Assembly: GCA_036971615.1 (NCBI GenBank)
Contig: JAYKKR010000017.1
Span: 496,001-560,000 of the forward strand
Reading direction: 5' to 3'
Length of the DNA: 64,000 nt
DNA from: Amyloporia xantha
Lineage: Eukaryota; Basidiomycota; Agaricomycetes; Polyporales; Adustoporiaceae
This document shows positions 1-11,624 of this stretch, piece by piece. A program made the position numbers and the translations under genes. The notes beneath the pieces were generated by a model. It had not been told where the DNA came from and made no database searches. It saw only the letters and a list, made by a program, of their open reading frames with translations. How positions within the stretch are numbered: the first letter of the stretch is position 1; each line of letters begins with the position of its first letter.

Positions 1-54
1 GCGCACAAAGAGTACGGATTTCCTCCATCGAAGCTGGACAGCACTAGTGCAGGA

Positions 55-640
55 TTGTCAGTCCAAGTTGATGGGGGGCATCGGCGTCTCTCCAGTTTGA
101 CTGAGACACCGACAGCAGACGCATATGCAGACAGCGAGGAATTGACTGGAGAATGGTGGCCACTTCTCCATGATTTGCATGATTCTCTGAGGCTGGCCGT
201 TAACATCGTTATCAGATTCAAACGTACAGGCATGAGTGAATGAATCTGCCTCACCGCGAAATTCGCTCCACCTTGCGAAATACTGCTAATGATGATTCTG
301 AGTACATCCAACAGGTCTCTTGAGAGGCTGGGTATGAACTCCGTTGATCTGTACAGCCTGCATCGATGTAAGTACCAGGTGAGTTCCGCTGGCCTGACCT
401 GTAATATTTTGAGTACAGCGCAGATCCCACTGCACTGGTTGAGAGGATTATCGGGGCTATGGCGGAGGTGGTCATGCTATCCTGGATGATCTTCTTGGCT
501 TCTCTGCTTGTTCCGTGTTGTGTCTATAGACCCGAAGTACCTTGGCCTGTACGAACGCTCAGTCGACTCGGAGACACTCTGCGGTGCACATCCCGCAAGC
601 CCTGTCACTTTCCTTCAAGTGGAAAAGTCACAAAGAGCGG
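55..640 (+). pseudogene. Aldo-keto reductase relic
   Basis: Broken pieces match the intact aldo-keto reductase at 11.6-13.4 kb in the same order. Residues TADAYADSEELTGEW (about 110-157) correspond to [29 protein letters not shown] (about 325-367) corresponds to [30 protein letters not shown] (about 530-580) corresponds to the [15 protein letters not shown] strand. The pieces lie in different frames, the Lys-containing LATKFG segment is missing between the first two, and the barrel after about 620 is not recognisable. No continuous gene can be drawn, so this is a decayed duplicate, probably not expressed as an enzyme. The 5' part may extend left of the window. Confidence 0.75.
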
Positions 641-739
641 AGGGCAGGGGAGACGATTTACCGTATTTCTTGCCAGGCCTAGGGGTCACGTTTCCTTCCA
701 CTGTGTATTCTGGGAAAGTTCACACTATTTCATAGAACG

Positions 740-2205
740 GAAGCCATAGTCAGGACGTCCTCTCGCCTAAGCGGAATTGGGAAGCAGTCAAGGCCACGAA
801 GATTCAAGCCTGTTGGCGAGCAAAAGGATAAGATCCCGCTCCTACTCTTTTCCGACAGCCTCTACAGCTCGCACGAGGAGAAAGGGAAGCTGATTAGTCG
901 CGACGAGAGGGAACTTAAAATTGTCTCCGCTTCATACTGCACGTTCTGCGCACGAACAACGCCTGAATGGCAGTCTACAGGGTATAGAGGTCTGTGACTG
1001 GGGACCCGTGACGAAGGTGAGCCACCCACCACATTTGAAGCTTGTAGACCCAAGCAGTCCTGTCTGGACTGCTCTGAATTGCCATGCCGAAGGAGGATCG
1101 TCGACAGGAAGTCTAGCTTAAGGAGTGAGAACTGATAACTGAGCTGTCACAGACTGAGTAGAGTGATAGCTTACCTAGAGCCAAATGCGCCAAACGATTA
1201 TCTATAGTAACGAGGTATGGACGGTCTGCAAGAGACGGATTGTCGCTGGACGCAAAACGTGATAGTAACGAGGCTGCGAGCAATTACGGATTCGAAAGTT
1301 CCATATTGTTCCCGCATCGAAAAGGGGAAGCTATAAAATGTGAGGAGGTCTGTTGTTAGGCGAGATAGGGACAAACTCTCGTTCAGAGACGGAATGCTCG
1401 TCGGTCCATCGACATCATTGGAAGTCCAGGCTTTCGGTTCACACAGAATTCGGTCCATAATCAGGCACAGAGGGATAACATCTAGAATCGGTGCTAGCAG
1501 AACAAAACATTGAGAGTTATAGATTGGTCTTCGAGTTCGAAAAGTTGCAATGCCCGCGCCGACCGCTGTGAAGAGACCGAGACCGTGGGCGAAATGACCA
1601 GTTCGCTTTGCGCACAGTGACAACAAAGTAAATCCACGTTACGGTAGTATATGCTCATGACCAGCAGTCGTAATATCAATGGAGGAAATATCCACGAGGA
1701 AGTCCTCATACCGACTCGAGCGAATAACACTGCGCATATACCGATCAAATCTCAAGTCAGATTCTACTTCCGCGACGACCTCCGAGTCGGTAATCCTCAG
1801 TCGGCGACCCTCTACACAACGGAAGTCTGCTGTCTTGAACGATGGACCTCGTTGACCCACAGCTGTATATACCCATCCTGGACCTAGGCATGCCTGCAAA
1901 CAATACTCTCCGAAGTATAGCAATTCTCTGCTCGTCTAAAGGCTCCACTCGTGGCATAATTCTTTGTTGAATCTTGTACCAGGTGAGCAACTTGACTCAC
2001 ACCAAGTCCATTCCGAACATCGACTCTTAGGATATCTGAGCGATTCTCTGATAAGGTTTCATGTAACAGTGCTTGCTACTGTTGCCTTGCAATGAGGCCC
2101 ATGCATGCTTCCAGTTTCGACAGGCCTTCGCATTCGAATTGACGCCGTACACCGCCCTGTCCAGCAACTCCAATCCACGGACTCAAACAAGCCCCTTTAC
2201 AAGAG
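740..2205. other. No recognisable gene
   Basis: Only short open frames on both strands, none resembling a known family or showing a convincing exon chain. The last 100 bases should hold the promoter of the kinase gene that follows, but no clear TATA box is seen. Confidence 0.5.
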
Positions 2206-4447
2206 ATGCTTAAGAAATACCTGAATCTGGATAAGCTCGGGGTCTCTCACAGGAACATTGACGAAATACTGGACAGAGCCAGCGAATATCTCACCACTGC
2301 GAATGGCGTTCTTACACCACTGGCACCTAAGTCTAGCTTACCTGACAAGATTTCTGCACTAAATGAATCTGTAGAAAGGGCAAAGGTCAGCGCCCATGTT
2401 GTGCTATATTTTGCGTGGACTCATGAGTGAAATCACCGTCATCAGGCGATGAGGAAGGACGAAAGCATAAGGAAGGAAGCCGACGACCATTACAAGAAGC
2501 TCGTCGCTATTCTTGAGAATGTCGTGAGCCCGGGACAATACGAGGCTGCGAACGGGCTGGCGGATGCGAGGCAATTGCTACCCCAACTGACCAGGACAAT
2601 TGACGCCTTGACGGGGTACGAATCTTCGCTGTGGTGTGAAAACTATCTAATATCTGATACCTCAGTAATGTGAATGAGGATGACATACAAGCCGAACAAA
2701 GTACCGGCATTGGCGGCATAATAGGTAGTGGTCGAGGCATGGAGACATTGATAGATTTCAAAGAAGGGCTGACCAATGCAATAGCTAATGGGCAGGTCTG
2801 TCTTCCTTTTACATAAGACTTGGCTTTTCTTTTTGGTACTTACCTTATGTTTGCATTTTTCTCGAAACTATGTTCACAGCTTCAGAGTTACTTGGAGACC
2901 GTGATGAAAGGTATCGGTGCTGACGCTTCGGTATGTCATCTTCAACATTCCTTTCACGCAGAACGCCTATACTGAGTCGTTAACTGATAAACTAGACTAT
3001 GGCTCAGACTGGCATTAAAGAAGGTTTGTGTTCCGTTCTCGTAAATCCCTTCATCCAAACCTATTCGTCTGTTGTGTCTAGGCGGTAAGTTGGCCCTCGC
3101 GACATCGACGCATGTGTTGGATGTGAGTTTCTCGGCGATATCCTTTGGCTTTGTATCAGGATAGAGATGAATGACGTGACTGATTGTGAGTTTTATAGGG
3201 CTCGTACGGGTTGTCATGCATCGACATGCTGGATCAGGTATGTTTGTCCCTTTCACATCAATTGGCGAATGGCTCATCGCATACACATGAATCAGATCGC
3301 GATCCGGATGAAGCCCCATCATCCACAGTTTCGGACGGTCTTGAGGATGCTGTCGAAGCTCTGCGCGGATGTTGGGCGTCTTCCGTCATCTTTCTTCATA
3401 GCTTCAGAGCGTCTTGTGAAGCAGGGCTCGTACCCGGAGATATACAGTGGCTTTGCGGACGTATGGCGCGGGAAACTTGATGCTCAGGATGTTGCGCTGA
3501 AAGAGCTGCATGTCTCCGAGAGGGACAACATCCAGGCGATTCGCAGAGTACGCAGTCGTCTCTTCCCCCAAGAGTTTTATTGACGGCAGAGCATAGGCTT
3601 TCTTCAGAGAAGTCATTCACTGGAAGTTTCTTGAACATCCAAACCTTCTACCATTCCTTGGAATCAATGAATCGCTATTTAAGTTCTGCATCGTATCACC
3701 CTGGGCGAAAAACGGTAACATCAGCTCATATCTGAAGGAGAATGCACACATCGATCGCTTGAAGCTGGTGAAAAATTCACGTCTTGCGTCATCTCTCTGA
3801 CTCATTCCGTGTCATCGTACAGCTTAGGGAAGCCGCGATAGGACTCGAATATTTGCATTCGCTGGGCATCGTGCACGGTGATCTGAAATGTGTACGTCTT
3901 ATGCAAGGAAGATATTATCACTGTTCATCTGTATTGACATTCGCGTGACAGGCAAATATCCTGATCAATGACACAGGCGACGCCTGCCTAGCCGATTTCG
4001 GTCTGTCGACCTTGATCCAGAATCTCGACAGTGCGACTGCCTTCCTGACTACAACCAGCGGTGGACCCAAGGGGACCATACGCTGGATGGCACCGGAGAT
4101 CATGGACCCGGAGGCGGCAGGCTATAAAGACTCGCGTCCTACGAAGGAGAGCGACGTGTATTCATTTGTAATGGTCATGTTGGAGGTGTGCTCAGTCTGT
4201 CTCATATCGCGAAAGGGTGTTGCTGATGTCGATGCAGGTCTTCACGGGCAATATCCCTTTCGCTGAACACCGGAATGACGCTGTCGTGATGAGGAAGGTC
4301 ATCGTAGGTGTGCGGCCTCCTCGACCGCCAGAGGCTACGCCGCTGGGGCTTTCTGACGAAGTCTGGGAGTTGATGGGAAGAGGCTGGGATGCAGATCCCA
4401 GGAAGCGCACTGGGATCTCAGATGTTGTCACAGCGCTGGCACCCTGA
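2206..4447 (+). CDS. TKL-type protein kinase with fungal STAND-like N-terminal module
   Basis: A 12-exon model gives 524 residues: 2206-2385, 2446-2615, 2666-2795, 2880-2930, 2996-3023, 3082-3122, 3199-3237, 3296-3547, 3597-3767, 3823-3891, 3952-4185, 4238-4447. Residues 1 to about 190 are a helical module homologous to the N-terminus of the NACHT-WD40 protein next door. The rest is a kinase domain with a Gly-loop region (GFADVWRGKL), VALKEL lysine, helix-C glutamate (FREVIHW), catalytic loop HGDLKCANIL, ADFGLS and MAPEI. All key residues are present, so activity is expected on Ser/Thr. The C-terminal lobe ends just after the conserved WDADPRKR arginine region, without a tail. The substrate is unknown. 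Position and shared N-terminus suggest a signalling partner of the NLR-like protein; that is inference. The gene lies 670 bp upstream of the NLR on the same strand, so it is a separate transcript. Confidence 0.85.
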
Positions 4448-5118
4448 AGTTGGATGCTTGGATTGAGGAATATTGCACAAGACAGGCAACACATCTAATC
4501 ATTTCAAGGCCCGACAAGACTATCCGATTTCGGCGCGTGCGATAGTCGGTGATGGTGGATGTCCACTGATGCGCGAGGTCAGAGTGTTTCGAAACCTGGC
4601 CTCGTAGATATATGCCGCATGAATACCGCAAGTCAGCCCCAGATTGTACTTCCATAAGCACTTCGTTTTCTGACACAATTATATCCTCGCTGGCCTGGGC
4701 AGTTGACTTTCAGAGCTAACAGCAATTGGTACATGCACATACACATATTGTAGGCAAATGTGACGGACTTTCCGAGGACGGACTAACTTCAACTGTCTGT
4801 TCATAGTGCAATGTAAAGTCTGAATGTTGTGGTCCTTCCATTCCCGAACCGGAAGGACCACACGAGTCAGTAGTGTGTGGGCACATCCTTTCACTGCATT
4901 TGTCGCCCGCGGGTGCAATTGCCAGCTATATGTGGACGACATCATGCAGGGAAGCTTGCAGGGAAGATGGCTGCTTGGGGCGTCTAGCATGATGATAACG
5001 AAGTTTTCACACCTTGCCACCCACGTCGCCTTATACCTCTCTTTTCACATCATCTTGGAAAAACTTCGAATCTGAATCGAGGCTGAAGGCTGAATTTGCT
5101 ACAGCACCGACAAACGAG
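4448..5118. other. Spacer between kinase and NACHT-WD40 gene
   Basis: No supported coding exon. This 670 bp must contain the kinase 3' end and the NLR promoter. A short inverted sequence around GGTCCTTCC / GGAAGGACC lies near 4830-4861. Confidence 0.45.
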
Positions 5119-8100
5119 ATGCCGAAGAATCCGTTCACATCAGGGAAACTTAGAGTCTCAGAAAGGACTATAGACGATATACTTGACGCAGCTAGTCTTC
5201 TCCTTACCGCCGCGAGCAAGGTCGTGACATTTGCACCTGTACCCCATTTATCCGACGCGGTCTCTGCGCTGAACGGTCTCATAGGCAAAGTCCAGGTCTG
5301 TTTCTAGACTTTTGTTTAATGCATAATCTCAAGCTTGCTTCGCCCGCTAGTCAATGAGGAAGAATAAGAAGACCAGGAAGGACATCGCAGACCGTATCCA
5401 AACACTCGTAGTGCTTCTTGAAAGAATTGGGAAGCAGGCGGAATCTGAATTTAAAGCTGCGCGTCTCGCCAATCCAGATAGCAAACTTGAATGTGAGGTA
5501 AATCAACATTTCCAACAGAGGATGGAGGACCTAAACAGGTGAGAGTCATGGTTGCAACCCGGCTAGCGCTGACCATCTCATACTGAATTCTTCAGAAAAC
5601 TAAATGATTCAAATCAAGCTGCATCACAACTTGAGGAGAAAAATATCATTTGTGGCATCGTGCGCAGTGATCGAGACGCTGAAGCGCTGAACGACCTAAA
5701 GGAGAGACTCAATAATGCAATACAAGATTTTGAGGTCTGTCTTTCATCATGGTGATATGGATGTCGTTTCGGTGCTTATTTATTGTTCCGCGAATAATTT
5801 GCTGATAGTTTGAGGGTCGCATATACTCCGAGATCGTGGTCGAGAACATCGATCGCAATCTTTCGGTATGTAGGCCATTACTACTTTTCTTGCGGGGTGT
5901 ATCTTGATTGACTCACTGATTGGGGAAATAGGTATTGAAGGATGTGGCCATTGATAATAGTAAGTGTCTTTCGCTCGTCTATTCATTACATGCTGATTTG
6001 GCCCATCTAGGGGATACACAGACACTTGAAAGAATACCACACGCATCTGACGCAAGCTTCCGATCTGCACTGAATGAGTTGAAGTCAGGCTTCTTAACCG
6101 GAACGAGGACTGGTATGCTCGAGGACCTTGAGCGTTGGGCCCGAGCCCCATTGGATTCAGGTGAACCCGCAATCTTTGTTCTCACTGGAGCAGCCGGTAC
6201 TGGAAAATCGACGATTGCATTTGAAGCAGCAAAGCGTCTTGATAAAGACGGGCTTCTTGGCGCCTCTTTTTTCTTCGTTCGGGGCTCTGAAGACTTAGCC
6301 ACCACTCGCCTCGTATTCTCCAGCATTGCCTACCAGCTCGCACAGTACCAGCCCGATTTCTTTCCTCACATTGTGAAGGCTGCGCATGACTATCTGCGGG
6401 GAGGCAAAGAGCAGCAAATGGAATTTACCCTAAAGGACCTGATAATAGAGCCTTTGAAAAGAGGCCCTGAAACACATGGTCCTGTCGTGATTGTCATTGA
6501 TGCTGTGGATGAATGCACTCAGGCCGCCCATGATCTTGTTCCTAGGATGCTCCATCTACTTGCTCAATATGCACCGAGTGTACCCTTTCCCTTCCGCGTT
6601 CTAATCACGTCACGCCCAGAATATCACGTAGAATCTGCTCTGGAGTCGGTGGACTTCAAGACAGGGAGTAAGCGCTTCAAACTCCAGGATATACCACAGG
6701 TTATTGTGGATGACGACATCAAGAAATATTTGAATGTCAAGATGTTGGCCTTGCCGAAGGGTGCACAGCTCTTAACTTATCGGCATAACGTTCTCGATAC
6801 ATTGACGAAGAAAGCAGAAGGTTTATTCATCTATGCGTCGACCGTTATCAATCTACTGCGTCAGGATGCAGAGCATGGCGTTGAAATTCTCGGTGCCCTC
6901 CTTGATGATGAGGTCATCGATGAACTTCGTCCTGGTCTGAGTCAACTAGACACACTCTACCTCTTGGTATTGGACAATGCATTTGACAATTATGTCTTCA
7001 ACCCCCCCAATAACAGGCGGAAGGATGTGATGCTGACGCTGTTAGCCTCCATCGCGCTGCTTCAGGACCAGCTCTCACCAATCACACTGGAATTACTGCT
7101 AAAAGTTCCTGTCCACGACATACAATCCATCGTCAATCGTTTGGGTGCTGTGATATTCGTAGGCAAGGACGATGATCCAATACGACCATTACATGCAAGT
7201 TTCCCACAATTCCTCGTCGACTCTCAGCGCTGCACATCTCCAAAATTCTACGTAAATCCTATCGACTACCAGATCATTTTTGCAACTGCCTGTCTTGATA
7301 TTATGAACCGCGAGGACACTCTCCATCGCAACATCTGTGATCTCTCTGATCCCGCTACGACCTCGAAAGCGGAAGTTGAAGACCTCCAGACTCGCATTGA
7401 TAACAACATTCCTCTGCACGTCCAGTATGCGTGTATACATTGGGCCACTCATCTCATTCATGTGGGGCCTTCAAAATCAGTGGAAGGCTTTACTGAATTC
7501 TGCTCAAACAAACTGCTTTATTGGTTCGAAGCCCTGAGTTATATGAGTCGGTTGGACAATGCACCGAAGGTATTGCTCAACATTCGCAGCTGGTACCAGG
7601 TCGGTAGTGTTGCTAGCTCAATGTCAGAACCATGTTAACTGGAAATCCATCACAGAATCAGCGAAGTCAGGACGGTCGCACTCGACGTCTGATTCGAGAT
7701 GGACATCGGTTTGTCCTGGAATATTTCGACGCCATTAATGAATGTCCCGAACATATCTACATATCAGCACTGCCTACTACTCCATCTTGCCATCTGGTTG
7801 ATGTCTATTCAACGGCAGGCACAGCTTCTACCGCTATCCGAATGGTGACTTCTCGGGATCCGCAGTGGGGTCCATGTGAGAGAGCTATAGCTGTACCAAC
7901 ATTGCCAGCACGTTGTTGGACAGCCAACAGCGGCAGCTGGGGGAGTTCGTGTTATGTCTCTGCAGTCACATTTTCACCCGATGGCCGTTGGATTGTAGCC
8001 GGTGTCACCGATGGGACAGTTCAATCGTGGGACACTGGCTCGGGGGTCATCTTAAATGTCATGAAAGGCCACAAGGGCGAAGTACGCCTGATTGATGTGT

Positions 8101-9704
8101 CACCAGATAACTCGCGAGTTCTCTCGTATGCAATGATGTCCGAGCGCACTATCGAAGACCGGGAAATAATACATTGGCGATCAGAGGATCTACGAATCTG
8201 GAATCTGGCATCCGGTGCATTACTACATGTTTTGCCTTTGGACCAAGAACAGGAGATCCTTTGTGCACTCAGCTTTTCCGATTCCTTCAATAGCCTACAT
8301 ATAATCTCTGTCGCTAGTGTTTGCCCCGATTATTGCAACGGTGAAAGCTCGAGCATTCCGCCGCCGAATCAGGTCCGTATGTGGGATGCTCACACCTACG
8401 AGCCACTAGAGGTTGTCGGCAAGCAGGGGCCTAGTCATCTCATCCGGTCTGGAAGCTTTCCATTTAGTGGGAGGTCCCTTGCGACGTGGGTCGGAAACGA
8501 CGTGCATATCCTCGACTACGAGACAGACCATCGTAAACTCTTGCAAGGCCACTCAGATCTTGTACGGAATGCAGTGTTCTGCGCAGGGAAAACATCAAGA
8601 GTCGTATCACGTGCTTCCGACGAGACAGTGCGAGTTTGGGATGCGGTGTTGGGCCAATGTCTTCATGTTCTGAATCACGGATTGTGGATTAGAGGCCTTG
8701 CTATTTCAAGTGAAGGTAACCGGATATCACTGTACTCTGATGACAAGATCCAACTATGGGATGCAGAAACCGGAGACGCTGTTGCAGTGCGTCCAGCACT
8801 TGCATATGCTAAACCGGTATGGTCTTTGTGTTTTTCACCGGATGATAATCGGCTCGTTTCTGGGGATTACAGCACCGTCCGCATCTGGGACCTCACGGAG
8901 TCTCCAGCAGGACCAGGAAGCGAGACAGACATATCTGATGCCATCCAAGTTTGGTCGGTTGATTTTTCAGAGAACGGGAATTTTGTGGCGTCCGTTTATG
9001 ACACTACACTTTCCATTTGGTCTACAACAACTGGTCAACTCTCATTCCAGACCAAGGAAACGAAGCACATCTACCGAGTGGTATTTTCTCCAGACGAGAA
9101 ACGAATCGCTGTCGCAGCAGGCGAACAAGACACCGCTGATGGATATGTCCAAATATATGACATTGGAACAAGGCAACCGGTTGCACGACGTGTTGTCACT
9201 GACACGAGCAGGGAAGTCCGCGTCCAGTTGTACTATTCTCCGGACAGTGCTTTAATAGCCACAGTCGATGAACCGAAGGGGTGGGATGTACATGGTCCCA
9301 TCCATCTTACCGTCTGGAAAGCATTTGACCTCACGCTCATACAAAAATTCGTTCCTGATGCTCTCCGCAACTTGTACCACATCAAATGCGAGTTCTCCCC
9401 AGACAACAGGAAGATTTATATCGGAGATGAGCCTGAAGGCTCAAGCTACCTCTGGGATTGCACAACGGGGAGGAGGCTTCCCGATTCAGAGATGGATTGG
9501 GAGTTGAAGCAAGCGGTGCCCGAGGTCGAGGACAGACACGGCTGGATTAGCGATAGATCAGGGCGAAAGTTATGTTGGTTAACGCAGTCAAGGAGGCCCG
9601 AAGTTGGATACAGAACGGTGGCCTTCTCCCATGGATTTCTGGCGATCTTACCTTCTACTGGCCAATTCACCCTACTAGATATCTCTAGTTGCTGGAAGCT
9701 TTGA
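5119..9704 (+). CDS. NACHT-WD40 STAND protein (NLR-like)
   Basis: Seven exons (5119-5295, 5351-5538, 5596-5734, 5809-5865, 5932-5959, 6011-7599, 7662-9704) give 1406 residues. Residues 1 to about 195 are the helical N-terminal module shared with the upstream kinase. A NACHT NTPase follows, with Walker A GAAGTGKST (about 256-264), Walker B VIVIDAVDEC (about 357-366) and the sensor-like LITSRPEYH. A winged-helix/linker region leads to the conserved DGHRFVLEYFDAI joint at about residue 735. The C-terminal 600 residues form divergent WD40 repeats, such as VRVWDAVLGQCLHVL and VRIWDL. These repeats differ strongly from each other, unlike the second NLR in this window, which points to an older, fixed propeller. 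Fungal STAND proteins of this build act as signalling switches in non-self recognition and programmed cell death. The ligand is unknown. Confidence 0.88.
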
Positions 9705-10904
9705 CTTTTTTTTTCCTGTGAAACCACGTTGACTTCTTGCCAAGTGATGAGGTAGTAGCACGTTGAATGATGGCAGAGTGCAGATATCCTAATCACCCTG
9801 ACAGTGCAAAGATACTATTCGCCAGTATCGTTCATTTGCCGTAGTGACATCCAATCACCACAGCATCTCCAAGTTCGGTCATGCTGAACTGAGCTCGGAA
9901 GCGAGTACTTACGAAACCGAGGTCCGGGGCACCATTTACCGATATTTGTAAGCGAGCATGAATTGGACGCGTGAACGAACCAATAACTACGCACGGGGCT
10001 TTGTTGAAGCGTAGGCATCAGGAATTGTGATGTTCTGTAAAAAGCTGGCCCAAAGAACACTTGGGATAGGAAAATACAAGCGTTGCGAATTGCAGCGAAT
10101 TTCGGAGCACCGCAAAGATGCATAGCAACCCTACATATGCAAAAAAACATAAGTGGTCAGGTGAGAATACTGGAGGCTCGTTTGCATTCTATGCCACGAT
10201 TTGAGGGGGAAAAGAATCGATGGGAGTCAAAGAAAGCCGGATTCTGCAGCGCGACCGTGCTCAATATCATAGAGCTACTACGCTTGCTATCTTATAGCCA
10301 GAATCGAGGCAGTCATCACACGCACCTCTGTAGGCAAATCTTAGGAAGCTAAACAAGAAGATGAGCGTACGGAATTACTACGTGCCATCCTTACTTGAGG
10401 ATTGTTTTCAGAGTCCAATTGTAAACTGAGCCTGTATGAGTGAATACGACCGTCTCAGGCAACGGGAAAATGCATGAGACAGGCGAAATGACGCGCATGC
10501 CATGACCTTTAAATTCTCGTTGTTCCCCAACTCGGCTGGCAAGATGCACCTCTAAACATGGCGGCAAGCATTGACCATCAATGATCAACATACATACATC
10601 GGCAAGTGAGAGACACCTACGACGACGCACATCAGGCCGTCGGTGAACAGTATCTCAGTGACTCGGGAATTATTGCCCTCCCAGGCGACGAATAGCGTGT
10701 CACCACCTTCATTCCCAGCAAACCACAAGGACACACACAGATCCATTGAGCCTGGAATTGATCAAATACGAGCCTAAACCATCGTGATAGCCAAAAACGT
10801 TTGAGCTGACGTGGCGATGCGCTAGGGCAGGGAACTCAGGGGCGCGGAACGAGAGGGAGTACGGCAGAGAAGTGCGTGGAACAGAGTAGGGGAAGAAAAT
10901 GTGG
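9705..10904. other. No recognisable gene
   Basis: Open frames here are short and unlike known proteins. The stretch probably holds the 3' end of the NACHT-WD40 gene and eroded sequence next to the DUF4336-like relic. Confidence 0.4.
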
Positions 10905-11110
10905 TGACGAACGCGTACATGTGAATCCATAATTCTGTGCTTAACCTTCGCGTGGACTTTCGGTGCGGACAAGGATCCTATGTGCCTGAAGTGATGCCCA
11001 TAGTCTGTCCTGTTTTTCAAGCTCATGTCACGCCTCGCCGGAGCCATATAGCCCGACGTCGAGACAGGCGTTGAGTTGAGCTTTGAGCGCATCAGCAAAT
11101 GTCGCTGCTC
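10905..11110 (+). pseudogene. Relic of a DUF4336-like gene (3' part)
   Basis: The DNA matches the C-terminal exons of the DUF4336-like gene on the minus strand at 49.3-50.6 kb. Around 10911-10975 the bases follow its 'acatgtggatccataag...cttcgcgtggact' exon. Around 11036-11105 they follow the exon coding RRAMKRDAKTAAGWDFERI. The relic reads roughly AGAI-stop-PDVETGVELSFERI, so it carries an in-frame stop. The genomic spacing of the two exons is close to that of the other copy. Earlier exons were not found upstream. This is a dead duplicate. Confidence 0.65.
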
Positions 11111-11554
11111 GACAAGGTCTTTAAATGAGAAGAGGGAGACATCTGAAGGAATTGGAATCGATGGCGACAGCAGTGGAATCAATGGTCCCCCGCGCGGATG
11201 GCCTACTAAGTAGGTGACGACCGAACGCGTTATGTCACGCGTATGTCACAAACCTTGTCACCAGGCCGGCGCTCCATAAGTTGTGTTTGGTGACCTGGTC
11301 TCCATACGTGTACATCGAATCCACTTGCTTTGATCTGTATGCGCTGGCCGTCGAGTAGCACCACTGCTGGCACACTCAAATTCGCCAGCAATTGACAAAA
11401 TGAACTCAACTACGAGCTTATCAGTGTATTTTGTCAGATTGGCCTCAGCGAGCATGAGCACGGCCGCGTGACAAAAGAACCTGCTTACGGATCGGACAAT
11501 TTGACAGAAGGTTCGTCAAGATCGCTGACTTATGTATGATATCATCTCATCCAG

Positions 11555-11624
11555 CTCCTTATAGAGTACTTGGCCATGGGTGACATAACCCGTTTTTTCT
11601 CTTCTCCTTTCTACCACCACAATC
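11555..11624 (+). promoter_or_regulatory. Core promoter of aldo-keto reductase gene
   Basis: A TATA-like CTTATAGAG near 11560 is followed by a pyrimidine-rich tract (TTTTTTCTCTTCTCCTTTCT) ending just before the start codon. This is the usual layout around fungal transcription starts. Confidence 0.5.

Noticed and set aside
10709..11182. 157-codon open frame on the minus strand
   Set aside because: It lies opposite the DUF4336-like relic and reads the antisense of that dead gene.
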